Origin: Casuarina equisetifolia
Lineage: Eukaryota; Streptophyta; Magnoliopsida; Fagales; Casuarinaceae
NCBI GenBank assembly: GCA_028551475.1
Contig: CM052356.1
Coordinates: forward strand, 3,606,001-3,670,000
Length of the DNA stretch: 64,000 nt
Reading direction: 5' to 3'
Shown: positions 13,510 through 25,979 of the stretch, one piece after another
How the letters are laid out: every line of letters starts with the position of its first letter
Position numbering within the stretch: the stretch's first letter is position 1
Position numbers and translations under genes: made by a program
Notes under the pieces: generated by a model
Databases searched by the model: none
What the model was told of the DNA's origin: nothing
The model's input: only the letters and a program-made list of their open reading frames with translations

Positions 13510-14155
13510 CTAATTAAATCCAAACTAAAGGAAATTGATAGGAATGGAAAGAGTACATATATAAAAATATGGAAATTATAAAAGGAAGCTTCCCCCCCCC
13601 AAACAAAAAACAAAAGAAAAAGAAAAAGATTATGCTCTTATAACTTGAATTGTACAAAAAAAAAAGCTAATTAAAATATAGAAATAAACAAAAAAATTGT
13701 ATGCAAGAGATTAACTTTCTTTTAACTCATCCCTACAAAGTCACATAAAGCTATCCTACTTCTCGCACATTTGCTGACTACAAGAAACCATAATTTTTTA
13801 AAAATTTTAATGGAAAACATTCTAAATAATCTTGTTTTCAAGAATTCAAAGTATAAAATTCTTTCCCAATAATATTAAGGACTTTTACATTTTTTTTTCA
13901 TTTATTGCTTATTATGAATGAATATTAAAAAGCACTTGAAAGTGAATAATTTAAATTTTAAATGTTTGATATTGATAAAAGCAACTAAGACATAGAAGTT
14001 GTGATTATGTGATTTTGAAAGAAACTAAAAAATGATAAGTAATTATTGAAAATGCACAAAAGGTAAGTCATCTAATGAAGTGAAATTTTCAAAGGGTTGA
14101 CAAAAATGAAGTAAAACATTATTTCCTTTTAAACTTTTTAAAAGGGTATTTAATG
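13510..14155. other. AT-rich intergenic sequence, nothing recognised
   Basis: Holds homopolymer runs (a C run near 13592, A runs near 13660) and no open frame or repeat match that I could support. Confidence 0.5.
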
Positions 14156-14159
14156 AAAT

Positions 14160-14528
14160 TCTACATTCAAGTGCACACATGAAACAAGTAATAGAATTAT
14201 AAGTAACATATTATCTCATAGAGACTGGTGATTACTAAACCAACTAATTACTAAAAATGAACAACTCTTATAATTTGCCTAGCAACTCAAAAAGATAAAA
14301 CATGAATTAATTAACTAAATTTAACCTAAACTTAATAACTGAAACATGCTAAAATGTCCAATTTCATCTACTTATAATATACAAATGTAGATTAATTATG
14401 CCTATAAGATTCATAATACTCATGTGATGACGAAATTTCTTAATTTATTTATTATCCTATGTCTAGGTATAGTGAACTTACTTAGCTTATTAACTCACTG
14501 TAGTTTTACATGTGAATTGAAATCAAGT
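14160..14528 (-). repeat. LTR family 1 fragment, minus orientation, diverged
   Basis: Aligns with about 120-490 of the first LTR (GGTGATTACTA, TTATTATCCTATGTCTAGG). The true left end is not recognisable and it stops abruptly where a plus-orientation fragment begins. Confidence 0.7.
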
Positions 14529-14534
14529 AAGTGT

Positions 14535-15378
14535 AATAACTCTATTTTTACCTAAGTGTAATAACTCATTGTAGTTCTATTTATAGAGTTATTTTACCTA
14601 TTTTCAGGCAATAAATAATGCAATGCTTACGATACTATATTTGAATTCCTCTTTATTTACTTGAATTTACCTTGTTTTTGTAAAATAATGAGGCATGGAG
14701 AAAAAAAAAAAACATGGAGAACTTAATCTATATTATATGGAAAAATATGGTCAAAATATCAAGATCAAGAAAATCAAGATGGAGTTGGACGTAGGCTTTA
14801 GATGATTGTTATTAGATTTTTATCATTATTGGGTTTTCTAAATAATTAGAAAACTTGTCATGTTAGGAGTTCAAAGCCCAATTAATATAAGAGTTCAAGA
14901 CCTAATTGTCTTAGACATTCAAAACCCACTTCTACTAGGATAGAAGATAGGTCTAAAACTAAAACCTAATTTAGAGAAGAGAAGAGACAAAAGAAAGGGG
15001 AGGAGAAAATTGAGTACAACTCAAGGGAGAGGCCAAGAATTTAAGGTTTTCTTGAAAAGAAGACAAAAAGGATGACAGACTTCTTGTTCTTGGATTCAAG
15101 ATGCCTTTTTTATTTCCTATTATTGTTCTTCCTCATTATTTCTTTATGCTTTAGTTTACTTTTGTTAAAGCTATGATGTAACCTAATTATAATTGTATGC
15201 ATCTTATGCTTATTATGTTTTATAAGATATTTTATTTATGTGAAGTTACATGTTACTATATTTAATACTTTTAAGTGATTAACTACCACTTAAATAATTT
15301 GATTTGCATATTGGTTCTTGTAATGTGTAACCATAAATTAAATATGGAGAGACATATACCATATTGTTTGTGTGGCGT
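14535..15378 (+). repeat. LTR family 1 fragment, plus orientation
   Basis: Starts in the terminal palindrome (TAACTCTATTTTTA near 14537, repeated at 14565-14595) and runs through the region matching 21400-22200. It ends near 15378 at GTGTGGCGTTCGATG, where the sequence switches to the opposite orientation without completing the LTR. The copies at 21390 and 17365 support the alignment. Confidence 0.75.
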
Positions 15379-16581
15379 TCGATGTAATTTAAATGCAAGT
15401 GACCATGTCGAACAAGTAATATAATGATAAGAAAGATATCGTCCCACAGAGATTGGTGATCACTAAGGCAACTAATTACTAACGATGAACAACCCCTAGA
15501 ATTTATCTAACAAACAAAATTGATAGATGATAGATTTATTAACTAAATTTAAGAAAACTAAATACATAAAATATGTTAAAGCATATGATTTGACCATAAC
15601 TACTAGGTATTAATATTGATTATTTATGCTTGCAAGAAGGATAATATCTATATGATGGCGAAACTTCCTAATTTATTTACTATCCTATGTCTAGGTATGC
15701 AAAATTACTTAGTTCATTAATTCACTATATCTTTATATTTGAATTGAAACAAACTAAATGCATTAAAATCTATGAACATTCCTAGTTTATACTAAAAGTC
15801 GTAGAAATAATATGGTATATGTCTATCCATATTTAATTTATGGTTACACATTACAAAAAGCAACTGCACATCATCTCTTGTCGATCTCAAATATCCAAAT
15901 CAAATCATTAAACACAATAACATGTAACTTCACATAAATACAATATCTTACGAAATATAATAATTATAAGATTCATACCATTATAATTAAGCTACATCGT
16001 AGCTCTAACAAAAGTAAATTAAAGCATAAATAAATAATGAGTAAAAATAATAATAGGAAATAAAGAAGGCATCTTGAATCCAAGGAACAAGAAGTCTATC
16101 ACTCTTTTTGTCTTCTCTTTAAGAAAACCTTGAATTCTTGGCCCCTCTCTTGAGTTGTACTCAATTTCCTCCTCCCTTTTTTTGCCTCTTCTCTTCTCTT
16201 AAATAGGGTTTAGGTTTAAACCTATCTTCTATCCTAGTAAAAGTGAGTTTTGAATACCCAAGACAATTGAGTCTTGAACTCCTATATTAATTGGGCTTTG
16301 AACTCCTAACATGACTAGATTTTCTAATGATTTAGAAAACTCAACAATAATGGAAAATCTAATAACAATTATCTAAAGCCCAAGCTCATCTTGATTTCCT
16401 TGATCTTGATATTTTGAACATATTTTGCCATATAATAAACATCACATTCTCCATGCCTCCTTATGCTACAAAAACAAGACAAATTCAATTAAATAAAGAG
16501 AAATTCAAATATTTTCTCATAAACATTGTATTATTTATTACCTAAAAATAGGTTAAATAACTCTATAAAAATAAAGTTATC
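15379..16581 (-). repeat. LTR family 1, 3' LTR in minus orientation
   Basis: Runs from near the LTR outer end (GATGTAATTTAAATGCAAG) to AATAAAGTTATCA at 16581. It is followed by AAAACCCCCAAACTT, which on the minus strand is the polypurine tract (AAGTTTGGGGGTTTT) that precedes a 3' LTR. The same junction is at 37185/37186 in the complete element. Confidence 0.82.
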
Positions 16582-17350
16582 AAAACCCCCAAACTTAATA
16601 TTTTGCTAGTCCTCAAGCAGAAGCAATAAACAACATATGTTTTAGACAAAACCCTTTCATGAAATTCTCTTATAATTGCTCAAACTAAAAAATTTAAAGA
16701 AAAATATAACTTTCATACAAACACCACAATTGTTTCATAAGATAAAATAGACTTTTAACTATGTTGACCACGTGTGTGTATATGAGTCATTATCTTTTCA
16801 ACTATATACACTCCAAATAAATTCACATTAATATGCAATCTCTCAAAATCTTTAACCAAACCTCATAGGTTTGCTTTTTATTCCTTTCTCCACTAATGTA
16901 GGTCAATCATCTAACCAAGAATCAATAGGACTTTTATAAGCTTATAATGTAAGAGTGGGCTAAGGGTAAGATGAAAGTCATTTAGGCTTAATTTACCCGT
17001 GAAAACATTGATTTCTAGGATCTAATTTAAGCTTTTGTCACTTTCATTTTTTTTTTCTTCTTTTGCCTCCTTACAAATGTTCTTTCTATCACCACTTCTC
17101 TCATTCTTTTCTTCCCGAAAATGTTTGATTTCACTTGGATTTTGACACTCACAAAAGCCATAATCATGCTTGCAACAATAAAGGAAGTAGAAGGACTAGA
17201 AATGTAACCATTATAGTCTTATCTTGCTAATGATATCCAACTACTATGCTTAAACCAATTTCCAAACCTTGAGTGGCTTGAATTTGACAATGAATGATAA
17301 GAGAATTCCATTCTTGGGCAAATGTTGTATTTCTCTTTCTTTTTTTCACT
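16582..17350 (-). mobile_element. 3' internal region of a gypsy element with polypurine tract
   Basis: Co-linear with 37186-37960 of the complete Athila-like element (shared TTTTGCTAGTCCTC, GACAAAACC, GGTTTGCTTTT-ATTCC). Non-coding 3' internal sequence. It is cut at about 17350 by a plus-orientation LTR fragment, so gag, the second LTR and the primer binding site of this copy are missing. Confidence 0.75.
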
Positions 17351-17359
17351 ATAGACATT

Positions 17360-18185
17360 AGATACAAAAAATCAAGATGGGCTTGGGCTTTGGATAATTG
17401 TTATTAGATTTTCTATTGTTGTTGGGTTTTCTAAATAATTAGAAAACCTAGTCATGTTAGGAGTTTAAAGCCCAATCAATATAAGAGTTCAAGACCCAAT
17501 TGTCTTGGGTATTCAAAATCCACTTCTACTAGGATAGGAAATAGGTCTAAACCTAAACTCTATTTAATAGAAAAGAAAAGACAAAAGAAAAAGGAGGAGG
17601 AAATTAAGTACAACTCAAGAAAGAGGTCAATAATTCAAGGTTTTCTTCAAAAGAAGACAAAAACGATGACAGACTTCTTGTTCTTGGATTCAAGATGCCT
17701 TTTTTATTTCCTATTATTGTTCTTCCTCATTATTTTTTTATGCTTTAGTTTACTTTTGTTAGAGCTGTGATGTAACATAATTATGATGGTATGAATCTTA
17801 TGATTATTATGTTTTGTAAGATATTTTATTTATGAGAAGTTACATGTTACTGTGTTTAATGCTTTTAAGTGATTAGCTACCACTTGAATGATCTAATTTG
17901 CATATTTGAGACTGACAGGAGATGATATGCAGTTGCTTCTTGTAATGTGTAACCATAAATTAAATATGGATAGACATATACTAAATTATTTGTGTGGCTT
18001 TCGATGTAAACTAAAAATATTCATAGATTCTAATGCATTTGGTTTGTTTCAATTCATATATGGAGATATAGTAAATTAATGAGCTAAGTAGGTTTACTAT
18101 ACTTAGACATAGGATAATAAATAAATTACAAAGTTTCACCATCACATAGATATTATCCCTCTTGCAAGCATAAATAATCAACTTC
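17360..18185 (+). repeat. LTR family 1 fragment, plus orientation
   Basis: Matches 21590-22390 of the solo LTR, including the CAATTCATATATGGAGATATAG stretch and the AAGCATAAATAATCAA end. It lacks the palindromic start. At 18186 it changes to minus-orientation LTR sequence. Confidence 0.75.
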
Positions 18186-18300
18186 ACATTCATAGAATAT
18201 CTTATAAAACACAAAAAAAAACATATATTTATATCATTATAATTAAGTTACATCATAACTCTAACAATATAAACTAAAACAAGTTATTTACAAACATAAG
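18186..18300 (-). repeat. Short LTR family 1 fragment, minus orientation
   Basis: Matches the TTCACAT-AATA-AATATCTT and AAGTTACATC-TA-CTCTAACA part of the minus-orientation LTRs (compare 690-770). The previous fragment is plus-oriented, so this is another orientation switch. Confidence 0.6.
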
Positions 18301-19222
18301 AACAAGGTAGAAAATTACACAAAATATCTCAAATTGAAAAATAACTAAGCTGTTACCAAATTGTCTTCCTTTTCAAGCTAGATCTGCACTATTTCTCCAT
18401 ATCAGGGGGGGAAAGGATCTGGCTGAAAAGGTGGGGGAGAAAACATATCAAAATGTGCTTTCACATGTCATCGCTATGTGCTAGTGCCATGCACTGCCGT
18501 GCGCCATTCTTCACAAAAAAAACACTAGAAAAGGTAGATCAAGGTCCCTAAAGTACCAATTTGCAAAGAAATTATCCAAATCACCAAATAAATGCATAGA
18601 TTTGATGGAAAAGGCTCAAATGGTGTTCGGTGTTCTTTGTTGGAAACTACTGTGAAAACATTCCAAAAACACCAGAAATCACACTAGGAAGGCATATATG
18701 CTTTCTCCTTGCTGGAAATTGCCAAAAAAATGGTCCCAAAAAGCAAAAGTATGGAAATGGCATAGCATTTTCCTTCACCGAAAAAGAATGTGCAAACGGT
18801 CAGCGTTCACACGACTATTGCCTATTCTTAGAGTCCCATACTATCGCACATGCGCTCTAACTTTCTGATGAGGGAGAAGCTACACACCCTCTCCTCTATT
18901 TGTTGCTCGATAATAGATGCCTTTCTCTCTCCTATTTTCTCTTCTTTGTTCTCTTCTCCCTCGATAATACATTCATACCAACACTTTCTAACTTTTTTTC
19001 TCTTTTCTCCTTCTCTTTTCTACATGTAACAATTTCCTCTATTTTCTATGTTGTTTTCTTTCTCTTTTTCTATGATTTGCCACTTATTTTCTTCTATTTG
19101 GAGTTTGTTGCATGAAACAAAAAAATTGCATAAATATAAATAAATGAAGCTATAATTTAACAAATACTAGGTTATATATTACCTAAAATAATTACTATAA
19201 CCCTATAAAAATTAAAGTTATC
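18300..19222 (-). repeat. LTR family 2, solo or partial LTR
   Basis: Its right end, read on the minus strand, is TGATAACTTTAATTTTTATAGGG. This aligns with the start of the plus-oriented LTR at 31645 (TGATAACTCTAATTTGTATAG) over about 110 bases, including TTTATGCAATTTT. The inner part carries GC-richer stretches also seen in the 31645 copy. The left boundary is uncertain and no target duplication was found. Confidence 0.55.
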
Positions 19223-19959
19223 AGAGGGTTTGTAAAGTCTAAGTTTGGATATCTATTGGTTTGAGATGGCTAAATTGTTGATTATGAGACTTTGATTCAA
19301 TTTATTTATTGGCTAAACTAAAGCAAGAACTTAATTCTCTTTTAACTTTTTAAGAATAGTTTTTAAGGCCTAAGTTCTAAGATGTGCTAGTTTAAGTTGT
19401 TTGAATCGTTGATTATGGGATTGAAATTATGAAAACTTCTTAACTAAGTCTGCATGAGATTCATGATACTTATAATTCACTTAGATCATAGCCATTTAAT
19501 GTATGTAGAGGTTATGCAATTAGGAGATTCTTTAATTTAACAAAGAATGCCTTTAAGAAGGAATGCCTTTTAAGTATAGAAACACCAATAATCTTCTATA
19601 CTTAAAAAACATTCCTTCTTAAAGTGAAATTGATGCTATAAACTCTTAGAACATATATAACTTAGTGCTAACAACAATTTTCGTTAAAAAGCTTAGAATT
19701 TAACTCAAAAGCCAACTAATGAGTTGGAAAGAAAACTCTTTTATTTAAACTTCACCTTATGATTGAACATTTCTAGTATAGAAACTATTCTCAATAATTT
19801 TAATAATAACTACACGTTGAATTATCTTGAGATGTAGCATTATCTTCCTCCATAAGAAACAACATGTTGCTCTTAAGAAATTCACAAAAACATTCCTAAA
19901 GGATCTCTTATAATTGCATATTCTAAAATTTATTAGCATGTTTATTCAAGGCACCCCTA
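19223..19959 (-). other. 3' flank of neprosin gene 1
   Basis: 19440-19959 matches 50845-51369 and 58990-59510, the sequence downstream of the other neprosin coding ends (shared ATAGCCATTTAATGTATGT and GGTTATG-AATTAGGAGATTC). Probably 3' UTR and downstream DNA. 19223-19440 holds nothing I recognise. Confidence 0.6.
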
Positions 19960-22900
19960 TCAAAAATGTGGACATTTCCCACGCCCACCATAATACACAT
20001 GATGTCCCCATAAAGGATCTTTAAGTACTTTATGGTAGGCATCGTAACAATAAGACCTATCCACATGTGGGAAAATAGAAAACTTGTTTGGATTTTCATA
20101 CCCATTTGCTAGGCTTGTAATAACTTTAATCCCTTTGATAAATGCAGATTTTCTATAGCCTTCATTAGGGAGGTGGCCACTCCCCATGGCAGGGCTAAGT
20201 TCTGCTTCACGGCGAGAAACATGTCCTCCACATGAAACTCCAGTGGCACCATTAGCCAAACTAATGAAAAGTTCTTGTGGCCAATAACCAATATACTGAT
20301 CTCGAAGCATGACCCACCAATTCCCTGAAGCATGATCCTACCATGCGCATTGCAATACATGTTCAGATACCATCTAAAGTGCACTTGCAATTTTCTAGAA
20401 ATTTACTAGAGAACACAAAGGCAATTCACCTGGTATAAACTGATTTTTATCTCATATTGATGACCATTGTAAATGGAAGGTTGAAGATAACTGCCAAGGG
20501 CTATTTTATGGTTAACTTGTACAAACCCTGGGCAACCAACATTCATGCATTCTAAACCATAGGTACCAATCCCCTATATGGTTTGAATGGAAGGATCAAA
20601 GGGCAAAAAGATTATTAGAAGTTAGGATACAAAATAAGTCTTGTGAAAAGTGAATCAACATGAAAAGTAACCTAAAAGACGTAAGGAAGAGCATGCTAAA
20701 TCTTACTTTCCAAGAGATATATAGTCTGCTATAGTTCCATTTTCGAACCTTCAAAGGTGTAAAAGCAAGGAAAGAGTAAAAGATCAATACATTATCTTCA
20801 TTAGACAAAGATTCAAAATTAGTAATTGTCATATATAGCCTTTTACAACCTAGGATACATAAGATTTAAAAATCAAAAGAATAAAGAACTCCAATGTTAT
20901 CTTAAAAAGTAGTATATTCAATCAGATAATTTAGTGCTACCTCCATATTTAATAAACATGACTTTTCCCATTATGGAAAGAACTAAAATAGTCCTCTTCA
21001 AACTAAAACTATTGAAGTGAAAATAAATAAGGTCACTATTTGCTCAAGTACATTTACTAAATAATAGAATGGTTAAGAGTATACAATACAATCTAATATT
21101 TCCATTCAATAAGAATTGGTTGCCACAATCACTTACTTCCCACCCAGCTGATATTAAGTCAGAGCCATTTCCAATTTGTATGGAAGCTCTGCTATAATGG
21201 TTAGTCGGCACTGTAGGTGCCCATATATTTATAGCTGCTTTTGCTCCAAAAATTTTCCCAAAGAACATCACTGATGCAACCTAAATTTGGAAAAATGAAG
21301 GAACTTGATAGATCAAATGCTCAATTAGTTGTAAAAAATCAATGCTTTATCAAAAAAGAAGATCAAATATGGATAAGATTATTCATGGTTGATAACTCTA
21401 TTTTTATAGAGTTATTTTACCTATTTTTAGGTAATAAGTAATGCAATGCTTATGAGAAAATATTTGAATTCCTTTTTATATACTTAAATTTTTCTTGTTT
21501 TTGTAAAATAAGGAGGCATAGAGAAAAAGGATGAAAATAGAGAACCTAATGCTTATTGTGTGGTAAAATCATAATATCAAGATCAAAAGTCAAGATGGGT
21601 CTGGGCTTTAGATGATTGTTATTAAATTTTCTATTGTTGTTAAGTTTTCTAAATAAATAGAAAATCCAGTCATGTTAGAAATTTAAATCCCAATTAATTT
21701 AGGAGTTCAAAACCCAATTGTTTTTAAGTATCCAAAACTAACTTCTATTGGGATAAGGTCTAAACCCAAAACTCTATTTAAAAAAAGAAAAGAAAGGAAA
21801 GAAGGAAAAGGAAATTGAGTACAACTCAAGAAAGAGGCCAATAATTCAAGATTTTTTTAAAGAAAAGACAAAAAGGATGATAGACTTCTTGTTCTTGGAT
21901 TCAAGATGTCTTCTTTATTTTCTATTATTGTTCTTCCTCATTATTTCTTTATGTTTTAATTTACTTTTATTAGAGCTATGATGTAACCTAATTATGATGG
22001 TACGAATCTTATGATTGTTATGTTTTGCACCATATTTTGTTTATATGAAGTTACATGTTATTGTGTTTAATGTTTTTAAGTGATTAGCTACCACTTAAAT
22101 GATCTGATTTGCATATTTGAGACCGACAAGAGATGATATGAAATTACTTCTTGTAACATGTAACCATAAACTAAATATGGATAGATATATACTATATTAT
22201 TTTTGTGGTTTTCGGTATAAACTAGGAATGTTCATAAATCCTAATGCATTTGGTTTGTTTCAATTCACATATAGAGATATAGTGAATTAATGAACTAAGT
22301 AGGTTTGCTATACCTAGACATAGGATAGTAAATAAATTAGGAAGTTCTATCATCACATAGATATTATAGCTCTTATAAGCATAAATAATCAATATTAGTT
22401 ATGATGAAATCAATATTAGTTATGGTGAAATCATATGCTCTAACATATTTCATGTATTTACTTTTCTTAAATTTAGCTGATTAGTTTTTTTCTCTATCAA
22501 TTTGGTTTGCTAGATAAATTCTAGAAGTTGTTCACCATTAGTAATTAGTTGGCTTAGTAATAACCAATCTCTATGGGATGATATCTTACTCATCATTATA
22601 TTACTTGTTTGACATGTTCACTTACATTTAGAATTCCACCGAACAATGGTCTAGTAGTTTCATATGCACAATTTACAAGCAAGAACAAAGGATGTAGTTC
22701 GGTCCCAAAGTTTCTTACATGCATGGTTGGGTCTCCAAATGGAAAGTTGGCCCAAGGATCATACTTCGGATGATTCCTTCTTGCCGATTTTTTATATATA
22801 TCCATTATCAGATCTTCCTTCATAGTCCTTTTGATGGGGACAGATCTAGGAGGGCAAGAAATATTAGCCACATATGCAAGAAACACATCTGTTCTTGAAC

Positions 22901-23940
22901 TTTCATATTTCAACCCTTTTGGAATAGTATTTGGTTTCATCTGAACAAAATCAAATTGTATAAGTATGCTAAAATATATTAATTAATTAACATTATCAAC
23001 TTGCAAAACCTAGTAGGTTTATAATATCCTGAGCATTTGAGTAAGAGAAATGATAAAAAAAAAAGATTGCTCACCTGAATTGCATGATTCTTGAGTAAAG
23101 GATGGTCAAAAGCAAGTTGTTTATTTATGTCAACGCAATCTACAATATCACCATATTTAGTCTGTTCATTGAACAAATGTAGAAAATGAATAAAGCGAAC
23201 TCATTAACTTTGAATAAGTTGCATGTAGATCTCACAAGATCAACTTAACAAGATGTTAATATTTATAATAGAGAAGTCCAACACTAAATAACATAATAGA
23301 AATAACAAAACTAGATAATTGATCTGTGCATTTTGGAGGATAACAAAATAAAAATCACTATAATGACAATCAAACTTTAGAAGTGTTTTTCTCCAACTCC
23401 ACTATCATATTACAATTACTTTTATTTTATAAGAAACCTGTTACTAACCATTGTAGGCCTATATTCCATGCATAATCAATAAATAAATAAATAAATAATC
23501 ATACAATTCTCCCAATTCACCTTTCAAAGTGTTCAAGATTGAGAAGCTAGATATGAAGGATATATATGTTAGTATTAAGTAGATACAAAAACCACTTGGA
23601 TAAATAGATTATTTTCTTTTTTAACCTTTAAAGAGAAAAATCATCCTAGATCCTCTTTTACCATTGAAGAAGATTTCATAAGAAAGATTGATGCAAGTCC
23701 AAAAGAAATCACTTGTTTGAAGAAACCAAAAGAGAAGTTGCCTATATTAAAAAATCATAATCATACCTGCAAAGACTTTATTGCAGGTTTATTTATAAGT
23801 TGAAGCTGTCTGTCCAGCTCTAGATTTTCTTCCTCAGATAATCTTCCCCATCCTAGTACTACATTAGAATCTATAAGTAGAGCAAACACAATTAAGAGTA
23901 AAAATGTTGTATTCTTGGAGCATTTAGCAGCCATTTTCAT
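19960..23940 (-). CDS. Neprosin-like secreted protein, gene 1 (7 exons, catalytic glutamates replaced)
   Basis: Exons on the minus strand: 23940-23767, 23161-23075, 22940-22677, 21280-21137, 20748-20707, 20573-20430, 20337-19960. All introns are GT-AG and phase 0, and the join gives about 410 aa, normal for plant DUF239 proteins. Seen: signal peptide (FLLLIVFALL); activation peptide DUF4409 (LSEEENLELDRQLQLINKPA, DHPLLKNH); CPPRSVPIKRT; FGAKAAINIWAPTV; cysteine pair CMNVGCPGFVQV; GNWW; GYWPQELF; MGSGHLPNEGY; C-terminal WGHHVYYGG. Family knowledge: neprosin is a glutamic prolyl endopeptidase. Here the usual EAGW reads SAGW (Ser at 21149-21151) and the usual GGE reads GGH (His at 20221-20223), so peptidase activity is doubtful. 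Met at 23940 was chosen; a second Met is at 23934. A solo LTR lies in intron 3. Likely secreted or vacuolar. Confidence 0.88.
21390..22645 (+). mobile_element. Solo LTR (family 1) in intron 3 of neprosin gene 1
   Basis: A 1256-bp element beginning TGATAACTCTATTTTTATAG and ending CCACCGAACA. It is flanked by a perfect 5-bp duplication ATGGT (21385-21389 and 22646-22650). The homologous gene at 60940-60975 has the uninterrupted site (TTCATGGTCTATTAG), showing the empty state. There is no internal sequence, so it is a solo LTR left by recombination. It lies in the intron about 30 bp past the exon 3 splice donor, antisense to the gene. Confidence 0.93.
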
Positions 23941-24190
23941 GAATCCGAACTCTATTTTTCCTCCAAGAACTCTATATAAAGACAAGAAAGGAACTACATT
24001 GAAAAACATATAAATAACTAAATTGGAAAGAAAAACTTCTACTGACCTAGGCGTTGACAGAATATAGTGAATCAGCTGTTAACTATCTTTAATTACCACT
24101 TTAATTTTGAAGTCCAGTGTTCAACAAAAAGATAATTTGTTACACACAAAATAAATGCTTCTCTTATATGGAATATGTTAAGTGTCAAAA
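23941..24190 (-). promoter_or_regulatory. Proximal promoter of neprosin gene 1
   Basis: The minus strand reads CTTTATATAGAG at about 23970-23980, 30-40 bases upstream of the chosen ATG. The same TATA-like sequence stands at 62291-62300 in front of gene 2. If it is the TATA box, the 5' UTR is very short. The open frame continues upstream through it to 24009, but that extension is not taken as coding. Confidence 0.35.
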
Positions 24191-24960
24191 TTTTGAATTA
24201 GGATTTCCTTTAATTAGTAGTAAATTATGTATTGGGAAATATTGCAACGAATTCACTGTTGATCCACTCACCTTGAAGATATCGAATTGGTGAAGAACAT
24301 CATTTTGGCTAATCAAAGAAGCTACTCATTATTGGGATGATATCGGGTAGATTTCACTAGTAACTTAGAAATATTTTGATAATCAATGTTAACCTGATTT
24401 AGAGGACTTAATGATTGTAGACGAGATTTATTTCTTGTTCCTTTGTTTTACAAGTTTCCCTTTCTCTTTTATATCAATCATTGTTGTTTTAACAACTTGT
24501 AAAACCTATTAAAAGACGGTAGCTTATAGTGGAAAGGCAGAGAAGAAACTACCTAAATAATTTCCTTGAGGTTCTTTTTCTCTCTTCTCTAGATGGAACT
24601 AGAATTTATGGTGACTATTGTCACGGACAACGCCTGTAATTGAATCTACAGAACCAACTTTCACACCACTTACGCAATAGTTTTTAGGTTTGCACCACTT
24701 GAGAACTGGAGGCAGCATTGAGTGATTGTCAAATTGACCTTCGAGAATATCCCCTGATGTTAAATGCAGATATCTTAATAGAAGCAAAAGTCACCAATCT
24801 TTCAACAGGACCTAGTAGGCATACTTCTTGCGTATTAAAACAAGTTTGCAACTATACAGTCCTCAATAAAGGTATCTTTCTTTAGTTTCCAAAACAAAGT
24901 AACTATATTGGAAACAACGGTGTGCATGTAGTATATGGTAATTATATAAGCAAAACCCAA
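24190..24960 (-). repeat. Conserved upstream block of neprosin genes
   Basis: 24190-24600 matches 32550-33020 and 62510-62940. 24690-24900 matches 13160-13370, 43310-43510, 50310-50490 and 63030-63240 (shared GAGGCAGCA, GAGTG-TTGCCAAA, CCAATC, CAGTCCTCAATAAAGG). Always on the upstream side of a neprosin first exon or its relic. A 62-codon frame at 24787-24599 is not kept in the other copies, so I treat it as non-coding or as a lost exon. Confidence 0.6.
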
Positions 24961-25975
24961 AAAATAAATATATTTAGCTCTTCATGCTGGAATTGTCTAG
25001 GGAAAGGGCTATTATAGTAAAGAAATAAATATAAAAACTACTCTCTACATCCAATGGAAAAGTGTTCTTAAAGTAAGAGAATAGGCCAATGCAAGATTCT
25101 TCGCTTTAACTCATTCCTCCCATGTCACATAAAAGCAGTCCTTCTACTTGTAGCTTTTTATAAGTACAAGAAATTAGGGGAAGGTTTCACAAATTCTATC
25201 TCCCATCTCATATTGCCCGGCCATTTTGCATCCTTATCTAAGGAAGAAGATCTAAAGCTTGACAAATAGTATACTTACTATTTCAAAAGATTGATAAATT
25301 CTTCCAACAATTTAAATTAAAAAAAAATCCTAGATCCTTTTAAAAAGAATTGGTGCATGAGTTTGTTTGGTCAGGGACGGTGATAATTGAAGGTCTATAT
25401 TAATAGTGGATAAAATAAATCAACCTCTAAATATTTTTGGGAATTCTGAAACTAATTTCCTTACTATTTATTGATAAAAAAAAATTACGCCCAATAAAGG
25501 TTCTATCATGTTGGAGATAGCTTGTTATTATGATTATTTCATTTATGGTTGTCTATGTATAGTGCGAATCCTTATAGTTTGGAAAATTGGTTTATGGGAA
25601 TATTTTATATTATTTATTTCCTTTTCAAATGAACAAACTTGTATTATAAGTAGGCCTATTGCCTTTAGGTCTAAGTACAAAAATACAAGATTCTCCCCCA
25701 ATTTCTCTGTTTTCTTCTTTTTGGATTATGGCTTCTATCATATCATTATGAAAAAAATTACTAACTTTCATGAAGCCTTGTTAGAATGCAGGAAAACTTG
25801 AGCAATTTTTAACTTTTTTGCTTTTTCCTTTCTAATTTGAACCATGTAAGAGAGCTGGAGTTGCTCTCAGACTCCATTGCTAGCAAACGGCTTCATTCTC
25901 ATCCCATCTTGACACAATTTTGCATTGTAGAAGATGAGATATGACGGGCAAACTTTGCACATGAACAATAACCCT
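24960..25975. other. AT-rich intergenic sequence, nothing recognised
   Basis: No repeat match, RNA gene or convincing coding frame. The longest open frame (25508-25801, plus) has no recognisable domain and A/T-driven composition. Confidence 0.45.
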
Positions 25976-25979
25976 AAGG

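Noticed and set aside
20571..20579. A stop codon (TAG) inside neprosin gene 1 before GIGTYGLEC
   Set aside because: The TAG is the AG acceptor of intron 5; all three copies have AG followed by the same in-frame codons.
23941..24009. A longer N-terminus for neprosin gene 1
   Set aside because: The extension runs through a conserved TATA-like sequence and would put 23 residues in front of a normal signal peptide.
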